Assembly: GCF_001424945.1 (NCBI RefSeq)
Contig: NZ_LMCW01000045.1
Coordinates: 61,724 to 125,723 of the forward strand
DNA from: Rhizobium sp. Root1203
GTDB taxonomy: Bacteria; Pseudomonadota; Alphaproteobacteria; Rhizobiales; Rhizobiaceae
Direction: 5' to 3'
DNA: 64,000 nucleotides
The notes beneath the pieces are model-generated. The model was not told the origin of the DNA. It saw only the letters and a list, made by a program, of their open reading frames with translations, and made no database searches. Positions 1-7,720 of the stretch are shown in pieces (within the stretch, counting starts at the first letter, position 1; every line of letters starts with the position of its first letter). The translations under genes were made by a program, and so were the position numbers.

Positions 1-2
1 TG

Positions 3-74
3 ACGGGCGATGCGATTGCCGCGCGGCTGGGGATCGGGCGGGCGAGTGTGTTTCGGATCTTGCGGGCCGATTAA
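3..74 (+). CDS. Serine recombinase (resolvase/invertase family), C-terminal fragment, runs off the left edge
   Basis: Only the last 23 codons are in the window. They read TGDAIAARLGIGRASVFRIL and end at TAA. This is the C-terminal helix-turn-helix of small serine recombinases (Tn3 resolvase/DNA invertase type), which usually has the pattern GxxxIAxxLGIxRxSVYRxL; this domain binds the recombination site while the missing N-terminal domain carries the catalytic serine. The stop codon overlaps by four bases the stop codon of the convergent AbiTii gene, so the two genes are packed tail to tail. Family assignment is confident; whether the full gene is intact cannot be seen. Confidence 0.8.
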   Translation, partial: TGDAIAARLGIGRASVFRILRAD

Positions 75-979
75 CTCAGCCCGTAGTATCCAAACAATGC
101 CTTCTGCGCGACCGCGCTCCCGACTTCGAGGCCAACGCCCCAGACCCCGCTCGCTGCTTTGCCTGCCATCTTCCCGAGCCAGCCAGACACCTTCGGGCCA
201 AACTTCTTGTCTTCCCCGATCTTCGGCTCCTCCGCCAGCGCCGCTTCCAACTCCGCAACATCCGCCGCGTCAACTCCATGTGTGGTGAGTTGATTGCGAA
301 GGTCCTGGAGATTGCCGTGATTCACCGTGAAGTTAACGGTCGAGTGGTTCGCGTTTCCGACCACACCGGCGTTGCCGTTGATAGTCGTGTGGAAGATGTG
401 CTGCACCGTGCCCACGGCTAGCTCTTTGGTCGTCATTCCGTCTACCTCCCCCGCGTTCGGATATTTTTTCTTGAGCGTTAAAACAAAATCTAGGACCCGG
501 TTGCGCACGGCGTCTATGATCCCAAGCACTTGAGACGCGGAAAACTCTCCCCAGAAACTATGGATGTCGTAGCTTTCGTCGACTACCTTGCCGGGCAATA
601 AATGGCTGTAATTGTTCATGCTTACGGTCATCGGCTTCGTGGCATCGATGTCGACCGCAATAATTGTGCCGATGGGCTGGCGGCATTGAAAGATATGAAT
701 GTCTTCGATACCGGTCGCAGCGGCCACTAGTCTCGTAGGAACGGGCATAGCGGTAGCCTTATAAGCGATGTTCGCACCGCTGGCTTTGAAAGCCATCTTT
801 ATTCGACGGTACTCGGGAACCTCAACTTCCGGGGGATACCCGTTCATCTCCAGTTTGACCCAATCCTCAAGCACGCCGCTGTCGAGATTGGAGGCAAGTA
901 CCAGCACCTTCCGCAACAGCGTCGCAACCGGCGTAGTATCGTTCACTGCGTCGTTCTGTATTTCGGCAAGTAGCCCCAT
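71..979 (-). CDS. AbiTii-domain protein (abortive-infection type, putative phage defence)
   Basis: A 302-residue protein. Residues 1-100 (LLAEIQNDAVND, LLRKVLVLASNL, VKLEMNGYP, PEYRRIK) match the pattern of the AbiTii domain, named from lactococcal abortive infection. Around residues 195-225 is an N-rich stretch (INGNAGVVGNANHSTVNF) followed by a Leu/Ala helical region and a Gly-rich tail from about residue 270, a layout common in this family. There is no signal peptide. The gene is convergent with a serine recombinase fragment and faces a group of membrane-protein genes across a palindromic spacer, which supports a mobile defence setting. Biochemical activity of the family is not established, so function is inferred from the domain name and the neighbourhood. 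Confidence 0.75.
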   Translation of the reverse strand: MGLLAEIQNDAVNDTTPVATLLRKVLVLASNLDSGVLEDWVKLEMNGYPPEVEVPEYRRIKMAFKASGANIAYKATAMPVPTRLVAAATGIEDIHIFQCRQPIGTIIAVDIDATKPMTVSMNNYSHLLPGKVVDESYDIHSFWGEFSASQVLGIIDAVRNRVLDFVLTLKKKYPNAGEVDGMTTKELAVGTVQHIFHTTINGNAGVVGNANHSTVNFTVNHGNLQDLRNQLTTHGVDAADVAELEAALAEEPKIGEDKKFGPKVSGWLGKMAGKAASGVWGVGLEVGSAVAQKALFGYYGLS

Positions 980-1021
980 TTGCGCACCCGTTTTGATGCG
1001 TGTAAATGTAGCTGTCCGCTT

Positions 1022-1079
1022 ACTTCCCCGCTAGTGCCTAGGAGAGTTATCCGCAACTCTCAGGTCTACACTAGGAAGT
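1022..1079. repeat. Large imperfect palindrome (about 21 paired bases) in the 338-bp spacer between the AbiTii gene and the membrane genes
   Basis: Reading inward, ACTTC (1022-1026) pairs with GAAGT (1075-1079), CTAGTG (1031-1036) with CACTAG (1069-1074), CCT (1037-1039) with AGG (1062-1064), and GAGAGTT (1042-1048) with AACTCTC (1055-1061) around a six-base loop. It lies between two divergent genes, so it is not a terminator for either, and no T-run follows. It could be an operator, a structured leader for the downstream membrane genes, or a recombinase site. The rest of 980-1317 shows nothing I recognise. Confidence 0.7.
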
Positions 1080-1317
1080 CACCACTACCTTAGAACGCGA
1101 TCATTCCGGTCCGATCAGAAGAAGTGTTCCACGGGTGGGTACCGAACTCAATGAAACGTCGCCACCCAATCCGTAGTGAGATCGGCGGCATCGCTTGAGG
1201 CGCACAGGCGGCAAATTATTTACGTGGACAGCAACTAATTCCTCCAACTACCCAATAGAAAAACCCGCGAAAGTTGCCAAGATCGACTTCCAAAAGCAAC
1301 CGAGTAGGAAACCGGAA

Positions 1318-2019
1318 ATGGCGCGCACGCCGACAAGAAGTATGGTCAACTTGGCTGCAATAGGGGCGGGTGCGACTATAGCGTACTTCGTCATCGTCTC
1401 AGTTCTCGCGTGGGCGGGAAATCATTGGCTCGCCACTAATGAAAATACCCAGCCGGTTAAGACGATGGTTGAGAGTACCGGCCTGAATAGTCTGGGAGAT
1501 TTCTTGTCCGGCTTTTTCGCACCTGCAACGTTCCTTCTTGTCCTGGTGTCCACCTATATCCAAGGATATCTGGGAGAACGCAGCGGCGCTCTGGCGAAGG
1601 TAACTGCGAACGCGAACTACAAATTTGCGCTCCACGACAAACGTTTGTCGGTATATCGCGGGCTAAAAGAGATGAGTTGGGAGTTGATGCGAAACGGGAC
1701 GTTCACCGGAGACGACTTTCCGCGCCTCGGCATACTGTTCGCTGAAGGCCAGTTTGTCTTCGGCGTAGAGGTCAACGACTGGCTGACACAAGTCAAGGAG
1801 CAGGGCGACAGGCTTCGTCTCGCAAATTGGCACCGCGATACCCTGAACTCTAGACTATCGGCTACGGGCGAATTGAGCCCGATAGATGTGACACGACTGG
1901 ATGAGAGCATCGATACAGCAATAGAGATCGATCAGTGGATGTATCTCCATCTTTCCGAAGCAAGGATTGACGAGGTCATGATCCCATACCTGCGCCTCCC
2001 CGCAAATATCGACGCCTAG
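1318..2019 (+). CDS. Membrane protein with two N-terminal transmembrane segments, first of a related pair
   Basis: I do not recognise a named family. The 233-residue protein has transmembrane segments at about 9-31 and 58-82, then a soluble C-terminal domain. The second segment begins with the motif GDFLSGFFAPATFLLV, and the soluble part begins with ALHDKRLSVYRGL; both recur in the next gene (GDALAGFFAPLAFLWL and ALFEKRIETYNAL). The ATG at 1318 is chosen because AGGAAA precedes it; a TTG at 1195 would add 41 unconserved-looking residues. The next gene follows after nine bases, so the two are almost certainly co-transcribed. An antiphage sensor/effector pair is plausible from context but is inference. 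Confidence 0.7.
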   Translation: MARTPTRSMVNLAAIGAGATIAYFVIVSVLAWAGNHWLATNENTQPVKTMVESTGLNSLGDFLSGFFAPATFLLVLVSTYIQGYLGERSGALAKVTANANYKFALHDKRLSVYRGLKEMSWELMRNGTFTGDDFPRLGILFAEGQFVFGVEVNDWLTQVKEQGDRLRLANWHRDTLNSRLSATGELSPIDVTRLDESIDTAIEIDQWMYLHLSEARIDEVMIPYLRLPANIDA

Positions 2020-2028
2020 GGGGAGGAT

Positions 2029-2820
2029 ATGGCTAGGAAGAATGGCTGGCTGTGGTTCGGCTTTGCTGCGACGTTTTTCTATTTCTTGCTGGTTGGGCTA
2101 TTCAACCAGTATGAGAGCGACTTAATTCGAGACTTTCCAAAATTGCCATTGAACGAGAAGGGCGACGCCCTGGCTGGCTTCTTCGCCCCGCTGGCGTTCC
2201 TCTGGCTGTTTGTAGCAACGATGATCCAGTCGCAAGAACTTGCCGCACAACGTCTGGAGATCGAAGAGAACCGCAAGGTAATGCAGGAGCAGGCGAACGC
2301 AGCACAAGACCAAGCATCTTTCCTAAAGGCCCAGACCGACGCGATGGGAGCGCAGACGCTACTGCTTACAAGGCAAGTAGCAATAACCGAACGAACTGCA
2401 GAAAGAGGCCACAAACTCGCGTTGTTTGAAAAACGTATCGAGACCTACAATGCGTTGATTTCGTTCGGTGCGCGGGATTGGTCAAGTATGTTATTCTCGG
2501 AACCAGACGAAGATCACCTTCTGGAGATAGCGAACAAAGCAGAATTTCTATTCGATGATGAAATAGTCAGTTGGATAAAAAGCATCATGGAAACGATCGA
2601 CTACATCGGCGTTGAAACCCGGAAGGTCAATCGCGAAGAGCGAAATCGGGAGGTGGGTGGGCCGAGCTACAGAAAGCAAATTAGCGATGAAGATCTGCGA
2701 GATATCAAAAACCATCGAGACGACGCGATAGGCTGGTTCTATGAACAGCTGAGCGACTTCGTCCTGAAAAGTAAGCTCGGACACTACCTTACTCTCTACG
2801 AGCCGGAGACCCAAGTTTAG
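2029..2820 (+). CDS. Membrane protein with coiled coil, second of a related pair
   Basis: A 263-residue protein with transmembrane segments at about 5-24 and 47-68, then a Gln/Glu-rich coiled coil at about 69-130 (QSQELAAQRLEIEENRKVMQ) and a C-terminal soluble domain starting ALFEKRIETYNAL. It shares the membrane motif and the start of the soluble domain with the preceding gene but adds the coiled coil, so the two look like diverged duplicates that may form a hetero-complex. The ribosome binding site GGGGAGGAT sits directly before the ATG, nine bases after the previous stop codon. Proteins of this layout are frequent in accessory islands; their role is unknown to me. Confidence 0.7.
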   Translation: MARKNGWLWFGFAATFFYFLLVGLFNQYESDLIRDFPKLPLNEKGDALAGFFAPLAFLWLFVATMIQSQELAAQRLEIEENRKVMQEQANAAQDQASFLKAQTDAMGAQTLLLTRQVAITERTAERGHKLALFEKRIETYNALISFGARDWSSMLFSEPDEDHLLEIANKAEFLFDDEIVSWIKSIMETIDYIGVETRKVNREERNREVGGPSYRKQISDEDLRDIKNHRDDAIGWFYEQLSDFVLKSKLGHYLTLYEPETQV

Positions 2821-2945
2821 AAAAATTACTGTGGATCGACAATTGCGCACCCCTTTGGGTTGAACAAAACGTCCATGGTACAGCTTCCAATTTTGAAATT
2901 TCTCAGTAAAGCTCAACAAAACGATATCCACCTTGGGGGTGAGCA

Positions 2946-4113
2946 ATGGCAGGGCGTTCGAAAACAGCGAGTGGAGATGCGCCTGAGAAATCGCCGATAG
3001 TCGAAGCGGAGTTGCGTCGTCGACGATCTCAGCGTTCGTTTCCGGCTTCGACTTTCGAAGAACCGCTGGAATTTGCGAAGGCAGTTTTTCGAATTGGTAG
3101 CGGCCAGCCAGTCAAGCGCCTCACCTTGTTCGACCAGTTGGGAAAGTCGCCAGAAAGCGGCGGATCGAGACAGTTGATCATAAATTCAAGCCGATACGGT
3201 CTCACCCGCGGAGGCGTGCAAGCCGAGAACATCGACCTGACGCCAGAGGGTTTGCGAGTAGTTGATGAGCAGACCAGCGCCAGAGAGCGCGCTATCTTGA
3301 GTGCCCAACTAGCGATTTCCAATATCGAGCCGTTTCAAAAACTCTACGACAAATTTGTGGGCAATAAACTTCCGGCTCACGCGGTTCTGATCGACGCAGC
3401 TAGGGACGTTGGTATCGAGTCCAACCATGCCGCCGAGGCGGTCGACACTTTTGTTGTCAATTTGCGCTTTGTGGGTCTCCTGAAAACTTTGTCGGGTGCG
3501 GAGCGAATTATCTCCCAGGATTTGCTACTCAGCGAACTTCCTAGCAGCCCAATAGGCACGTTGTCGGCGCATAGGGCATTGCCGAATGCTGGAACCAGCA
3601 TCGTCACCTCGGATCATGCTCAATACCAGAGCACGTGTTTCTACATTGCTCCAAATTGGCGAAGAGCATTCCGAAGCCCGAAAACATTCTGATTTGTTCC
3701 TAGGTACCATTATCGAACCGGCACTCGAGCCTTTTCAATTAAAGGTCGTACGTGCCGATGCCATAGACAAACCGGGCGTCATTACGCGCCAAATACTTGA
3801 GTATATAATGCGATCGAGGTTGGTGATCGCGGATCTCTCCTTTCACAACCCCAATGTTTTCTATGAACTGGCTCTCCGGCATTCGGTAAAGCTACCAATC
3901 GTGCAGATCATTCGCAGTTCTGACAAAATCCCCTTTGATGTCAATCAGATGCGCACGGTAGCGATTGACACCAGCGATATTTACTCATTTGCCCCGAGGA
4001 TTGACTCATATCGATCAGAAGTCGCGAACCAAGTTAGGCGAGCACTCGAAGCCGATCATATTGTAGACACACCGATATCGGTCTACTTTCCTGACATGAA
4101 GGTCACTTTTTAG
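2946..4113 (+). pseudogene. Winged-helix-like plus nucleoside deoxyribosyltransferase/TIR-like protein, split by a one-base frameshift
   Basis: Two overlapping frames make one protein of about 388 residues. The first (2946-3692) gives a helical N-terminal part with a DNA-binding-like look (RLTLFDQLGKSPESGGSRQL) and reaches CFYIAP. The second continues with IGEEHSEARKHSDLF, RADAIDKPGVITRQI and LVIADLSFHNPNVFYELALR, the pattern of nucleoside 2-deoxyribosyltransferase/TIR-like domains seen in bacterial immunity proteins. The join is at CCAAATT (3651-3657): removing one A from 3653-3655 restores an open frame in which Pro is followed by IGEE. The ATG has a GGGGGTGAGCA leader. It may be a true pseudogene, a sequencing error or a programmed +1 shift. 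It lies 125 bases after the membrane pair. Confidence 0.75.
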
Positions 4114-4198
4114 TCCTCACGTTCCATCCGTTCTTAATCGGGCGGGGTATCGCGTCATCAAGCGCTATCCCTTGGGTAGATCTAAAACGATGACGTCC

Positions 4199-4657
4199 TT
4201 AGTTCCCGACCCGAATCCGCGCCGCCTCCAGCGCAACCGCAGCCCCTTCCCCTTCGACGACCATCCCGCGAACCGGGTCTACTTCTTCCTGCCACCCCTC
4301 CCGCGCTGGCCACTGCCCACCCCGCATCAACTCAACCCGCCGCTTCGCTATCGCCAGCCTCCTGCCAAGCGCCATCGCCGCCACCGAGTCCACCGCCGTC
4401 GCGGTCCCCGGCATCACCCGCTTTGCCTCGACCTTCCGCAGCAACTTCAGGACCTCCAGCCGCAGCTTCACGTCCTGTCCCTTGTCCTCCGCCACCCCCA
4501 CGAGGTAATCCCGGGTTATGTCGAAGACCTCCACCGGGGCCTCGTATTCGATGATCGCCCCCGCCGCCTCGACGCACCGGGCCTCCGCGATGTCAGAGGA
4601 GAGCATGATGTCCAGGAGTGCCCCGAGGGCGGGGGAAATGATTTCGGCCTCAGCCAT
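4199..4657 (-). CDS. Hypothetical alpha-helical protein of the satellite-like module
   Basis: A 152-residue, mostly helical, acidic-to-neutral protein with no motif I recognise (starts MAEAEIISPALGALLDIMLS). The ATG has GGAG eight bases upstream on the minus strand. It is the last gene of the minus-strand block, separated from the vapE gene by the iteron region at 4681-4848. Its position beyond the putative origin suggests a phage-interaction, packaging or regulatory role, but nothing in the sequence shows this. It ends 85 bases from the end of the plus-strand defence-like block, so the two blocks converge here. Confidence 0.65.
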   Translation of the reverse strand: MAEAEIISPALGALLDIMLSSDIAEARCVEAAGAIIEYEAPVEVFDITRDYLVGVAEDKGQDVKLRLEVLKLLRKVEAKRVMPGTATAVDSVAAMALGRRLAIAKRRVELMRGGQWPAREGWQEEVDPVRGMVVEGEGAAVALEAARIRVGN

Positions 4658-4680
4658 GTGTTGGTCTCCGATGATGGTTT

Positions 4681-4848
4681 GTTACCGTAACTAGGGGCGA
4701 AGGCCGATTGATCGGTAACGGGAATTTCTCTTGTTTTTCAATGGTGTTACCGTAGTTACCGTAGTTACCCATCTTTTCTAAGAAATCATTCAAACGGTGT
4801 CTTTGGGAAACACGGTGAGAAACGTACGGTAACTACGGTAACGGTAAC
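4681..4848. repeat. Facing arrays of a 9-bp iteron, candidate replication origin of the satellite-like element
   Basis: The unit GTTACCGTA occurs at 4681-4689, 4746-4754 and 4755-4763, followed by a partial GTTACC copy at 4764. Its exact reverse complement TACGGTAAC occurs at 4825-4833 and 4834-4842, followed by a partial GGTAAC copy ending at 4848; a further CGGTAAC lies at 4713-4719. The two tandem arrays face each other across about 54 bases (4771-4824) that are visibly more A/T-rich than the surrounding genes. The block sits between the stop codon of the vapE helicase-like gene and the next gene. Iterons flanking an A/T-rich stretch next to a Rep/helicase gene is the known plan of SaPI-type satellite origins; applying it here is inference. 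Confidence 0.7.
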
Positions 4849-4860
4849 ACGGCCATTCGG

Positions 4861-6162
4861 TCATTCCCCAGCCATACCAACCTCCCGCACATACCCTTTC
4901 ACCAGCGCCCCATCGATCCGCATCGCCTTCGGCCCCGTCCAGCCCAGCCGCCGCATGCAATCCGCCAGCCGCACCGTGTCATGTCGGCGTACGAGCTTCG
5001 GTTCCATCTTCAGGACCTTCTCGAACACCGTCCCCGCCGTAATACGCAACTCGTCCTCGACCGGCTTCGCGACCTTCGATAACTCGGGTTCCAGCAGTTC
5101 GTCCCACAGGTCGCCCGCCACCCTCTCCGCTTGCCGCTTCGCCGCCTCGCCCCACAGGTCCTCCGGGATCGTGATCGGATCAGCCGCCTCCGGTTCTTCC
5201 GCCGCCGCCTCCGCCCACAGTTGGTCCCGCACCTCCCGCAGCCCCGCGAGGTCGATCTTCCCCACCGCGACCGGCCAGAACCTCCGGTTCCCCGTCTGGT
5301 CCTTCAGGTACTCGGAGTCGTTCGTCGTGCCGATCATGATGCACCGTCTCGGGGCCTCCTCGACCGACCGCTGAAAGGCCCCGCGAGCCCGATCATGCGT
5401 CTTCGAGACAAAGGCCTTCACCTTCCGCACCTCGGCACCGCTGAGGCCCGCCAACTCGGGGATCTCGACAATCCACTTGCCCCGCAGCAGCTCCTGTTGC
5501 GCCTTGTAGTCCTCCCCCACCAGGATCTCGTCCGAGAAGTACTCCTCGCCCCCCGCCAGCACCTTCAACAGCGTTGACTTGCCCCCGCCCTGCGGCCCCT
5601 CCAGCACCATCACGAAATCGAACTTGCAGCCCGGCCTCCGCACCCGCCGCACGCCCGCCACCAGCACCGCCCGGCCAATCGCCCTCGTCAGCCCATCATC
5701 CGCCGCCCCGACGTAATCCCGCAGCCACGTGTCGAGCCGCTTCACCCCGTCCCATTTCAGCCCATTGAGATAGTCCTTCACCGGATCGTAGGCATTCTGC
5801 ATCGCAAGCAGCCGGATCGCGTCTCGGGTGTATTTCGGCTCGGGGTCGAACCCGAGTTCCTCATTCACGAGGTCCCGCACCTTGAGCTCGATGTCATCAA
5901 GCGTCTCACCGAGACCCTCCTCGTACCCCTCGATCTCGACCCGTTGCCGGAACAGGTTGAAGCGGAACTTGATCCCGAAACGCTGGATCGCCCGTTTCGC
6001 ATTGTCGAGGCTCGCCACGATCCCGCTCGGGTTTTTGATCCGCGTGAGTTCGTTGGGGTCCTTAGCGGCCTTCACCGGCACCGCCTGTTCTTTCCCCTGC
6101 TTGCGCTTCAGCGCCTCCCAGTGACCGAGCGTGACCACGTTCTTCCCTGCATCATCGGCCAT
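4861..6162 (-). CDS. vapE: VapE/VirE-family P-loop ATPase (satellite or phage replication helicase-like protein)
   Basis: A 433-residue protein of the virulence-associated E family. The family core starts at about residue 123 (NAYDPVKDYLNGLKWDGVKR). Walker A GPQGGGKST is at 189-197, a Walker B-like WIVEIPEL at 230-237, and a sensor-like MIGTTND followed by NRRFWPV near 275-295. Relatives act as SF3-type helicase-like replication proteins in phages and phage-inducible islands. No primase domain is visible in the first 120 residues, so priming may depend on a partner. AAGGAG six bases before the ATG supports the start. The start is overlapped by the preceding small gene, and the stop lies 13 bases from the iteron block, consistent with an origin-proximal replication gene. 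Confidence 0.85.
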   Translation of the reverse strand: MADDAGKNVVTLGHWEALKRKQGKEQAVPVKAAKDPNELTRIKNPSGIVASLDNAKRAIQRFGIKFRFNLFRQRVEIEGYEEGLGETLDDIELKVRDLVNEELGFDPEPKYTRDAIRLLAMQNAYDPVKDYLNGLKWDGVKRLDTWLRDYVGAADDGLTRAIGRAVLVAGVRRVRRPGCKFDFVMVLEGPQGGGKSTLLKVLAGGEEYFSDEILVGEDYKAQQELLRGKWIVEIPELAGLSGAEVRKVKAFVSKTHDRARGAFQRSVEEAPRRCIMIGTTNDSEYLKDQTGNRRFWPVAVGKIDLAGLREVRDQLWAEAAAEEPEAADPITIPEDLWGEAAKRQAERVAGDLWDELLEPELSKVAKPVEDELRITAGTVFEKVLKMEPKLVRRHDTVRLADCMRRLGWTGPKAMRIDGALVKGYVREVGMAGE

Positions 6163-6355
6163 GCCGCACTCCTTCCTCTCTCATCAAGAGCATCTCGACA
6201 CCGTCGTAAACGGCCTGCCGAGCCAGCGCCCCGCCCTCAACCTCGTCCAGCAGGTCAAGCGCAACAAAGAACCGCTCAACCAACACGTCGAACGAGGGGA
6301 CCGGCGCGGGCCTCTTCCTCGCCCGCACTCTCTCTAGCGAAACAACATCACCCAT
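6152..6355 (-). CDS. Small hypothetical protein upstream of vapE
   Basis: A 67-residue protein starting MGDVVSLERVRARKRP, basic at the N-terminus and acidic helical afterwards (FFVALDLLDEVEGGALAR). The start at 6355 is preferred because GGAGG lies nine bases upstream and because it overlaps the end of the glycosyltransferase gene by only eight bases; a longer frame begins at 6391. Its stop overlaps the start of vapE by 11 bases, so translation of the two is probably coupled. No function can be assigned; a small partner or loader for the VapE ATPase is one possibility from position alone. Confidence 0.6.
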   Translation of the reverse strand: MGDVVSLERVRARKRPAPVPSFDVLVERFFVALDLLDEVEGGALARQAVYDGVEMLLMREEGVRHGR

Positions 6356-6956
6356 CGCGCAGCGCCTCCGTGTCAGCATGTGTAAATTCATACGCCCCGA
6401 CGTGCCCGATCTCCCGGCTCAGGTCATGGTCGATGAGAACGGGATAGGGCACGGTTAGGCAGAAATGGCTGTCCTCCCCCGTGAAGCTTTCGCGTTTGGC
6501 ATCCCAGCCGTCGCAGAACCACGGCCTCGACATCGCCCGGAACACGTCCACCTCGATCAGGCAAAAGCCCAAGCCAATGCCCCGCACCCGTTCCAGCCCC
6601 TGCTGATCAGTCTCGTAAATCAGTCGGCCTTCCATACCCACCGCCGTAGGCCTCACCGGACGGCGGCGGGTTGGGTAATTTGTTCCGACAAGCGACTCTC
6701 CGTGTGCAAGTAATCGCTTTAGGCCGTCACTGGGAAAGGTCATGTCCGAGTCCACAAAGAGAATGTGCGTGGCGTCCTGCGCCATGGCCTCATCGACAAT
6801 GTGATTGCGGGAGACGGAAAGCAGACTTCCTCTGGGATTGATGAAACCGAAAGTTTCTCCCCTTGCCACCTCATACGCGGCGAGTGCTGCAAGGCAGAAC
6901 GCCGTGTCTGTCACCATCTCGTCTCGGGTCGGAATGCCCACGACCACACGGTTCAT
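6348..6956 (-). CDS. Phage-type glycosyltransferase (GT-A/family 2-like)
   Basis: A 202-residue protein. It opens with VVGIPTRDEMVTDTAF, has SVSRNHIVDEAM near residue 50, and a DxD-like metal and nucleotide-sugar site in ILFVDSDMTFP at about residue 70, followed by LVGTNYPTRRRP. This is the compact glycosyltransferase fold found in many phage and prophage genomes, where related enzymes modify DNA, capsid or host surface sugars; the acceptor here is unknown. The gene overlaps the previous one by ATGA (6953-6956), with GGGGGTGAG before the start. It is a plausible cargo gene of the satellite-like module, for instance altering host receptors or protecting DNA, but this is inference. Confidence 0.75.
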   Translation of the reverse strand: MNRVVVGIPTRDEMVTDTAFCLAALAAYEVARGETFGFINPRGSLLSVSRNHIVDEAMAQDATHILFVDSDMTFPSDGLKRLLAHGESLVGTNYPTRRRPVRPTAVGMEGRLIYETDQQGLERVRGIGLGFCLIEVDVFRAMSRPWFCDGWDAKRESFTGEDSHFCLTVPYPVLIDHDLSREIGHVGAYEFTHADTEALRDG

Positions 6957-7333
6957 GGCTCACCCCCATCCCGTCGCGCCAATTCCCTCTCGGCCATCAC
7001 GGCGACCCGGCACACCCCAGCGGGGTCAGGCAAGCCCATCGCCCGAAGCGTCTGCACCGAGCCCACGGCCCGCTCCACGGCAGGCAGGCTGTTGAGTTCC
7101 CCCGTCCACAACTCCGGGAACAGCTGGACATACAGCCGGAAGTACTTGGCCGAGCCGGGCCACTCCGCCGCGCTCAAAACGTAGAACGCGGCGATGACGT
7201 CGAGGATCTCATCATCCGAAGGGTCCCGCCGCATGCGCGAGACCAGCTGGCGATTGATGTCTTCGGAGTTCTCGCCAAAGGTGAGGCCGAAGATCAGTTC
7301 TTGAGTACCGCGCCGACGCATCTTACGCCCCAT
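6953..7333 (-). CDS. Hypothetical protein of the satellite-like module
   Basis: A 126-residue protein with no recognised motif. It is helical, with SDDEILDVIAAFYVLSA near the middle and a C-terminal AVMAERELARRD helix. The start at 7333 overlaps the upstream gene by 11 bases; an internal ATG at 7321 avoids the overlap and is equally possible. The stop overlaps the glycosyltransferase start by four bases (ATGA), so the genes are translationally coupled. No signal peptide or membrane segment is seen. Confidence 0.6.
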   Translation of the reverse strand: MGRKMRRRGTQELIFGLTFGENSEDINRQLVSRMRRDPSDDEILDVIAAFYVLSAAEWPGSAKYFRLYVQLFPELWTGELNSLPAVERAVGSVQTLRAMGLPDPAGVCRVAVMAERELARRDGGEP

Positions 7334-7676
7334 CCGGCTTCATGGTCGGGCGGAAAATCGAGTCTGCCGCCGTACCGCCCGAGGTAGAGGGGGCCTCGTG
7401 TGCCACGCCCTGTCCAAAGGCCCCGGCGTAGGACGTGTCCTTGTACAGTTCGATGACCGAAAGCTCGCGGGCCGAGATCGGCATCTTGTGGCTGGCGTAG
7501 TACGAGGCTACCTCGCGATGACCGGCAAGGCCCTTCGCCGTGATGAGGGCAACCGCCTCGGCGTGCTCAGCCGGGAACCGCTTTGCGCCGTAGGCGAAGT
7601 TCTCTCCGGCCCGTCGGATTTCTTCGTCCGTCAGCGTTGCCCGCGCCGCCTCGGCATACTTCTGGTTCTTGTTCAT
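7323..7676 (-). CDS. Hypothetical protein of the satellite-like module
   Basis: A 117-residue protein starting MNKNQKYAEAARATLTDEEI. The start at 7676 is chosen because GGAGC lies about ten bases upstream; a longer frame to 7796 would run into the upstream HTH gene. The N-terminal half is helical, with ARATLTDEEIRRAGENFAYG and AVALITAKGLAGHREVASYY, and the C-terminus is low-complexity Ser/Thr/Gly. I do not recognise a family. It lies between the HTH gene and another unknown gene, as expected for early satellite genes. Confidence 0.6.
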   Translation of the reverse strand: MNKNQKYAEAARATLTDEEIRRAGENFAYGAKRFPAEHAEAVALITAKGLAGHREVASYYASHKMPISARELSVIELYKDTSYAGAFGQGVAHEAPSTSGGTAADSIFRPTMKPDGA

Positions 7677-7720
7677 CGTTCTTGCTCCATTGGTTTTCGG
7701 GGCCGCGCCCCGGTCGTGGT

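Noticed and set aside
1195..1317. TTG start at 1195 for the first membrane protein
   Set aside because: The added residues are low-complexity and lack a ribosome binding site, while ATG 1318 has AGGAAA in place.
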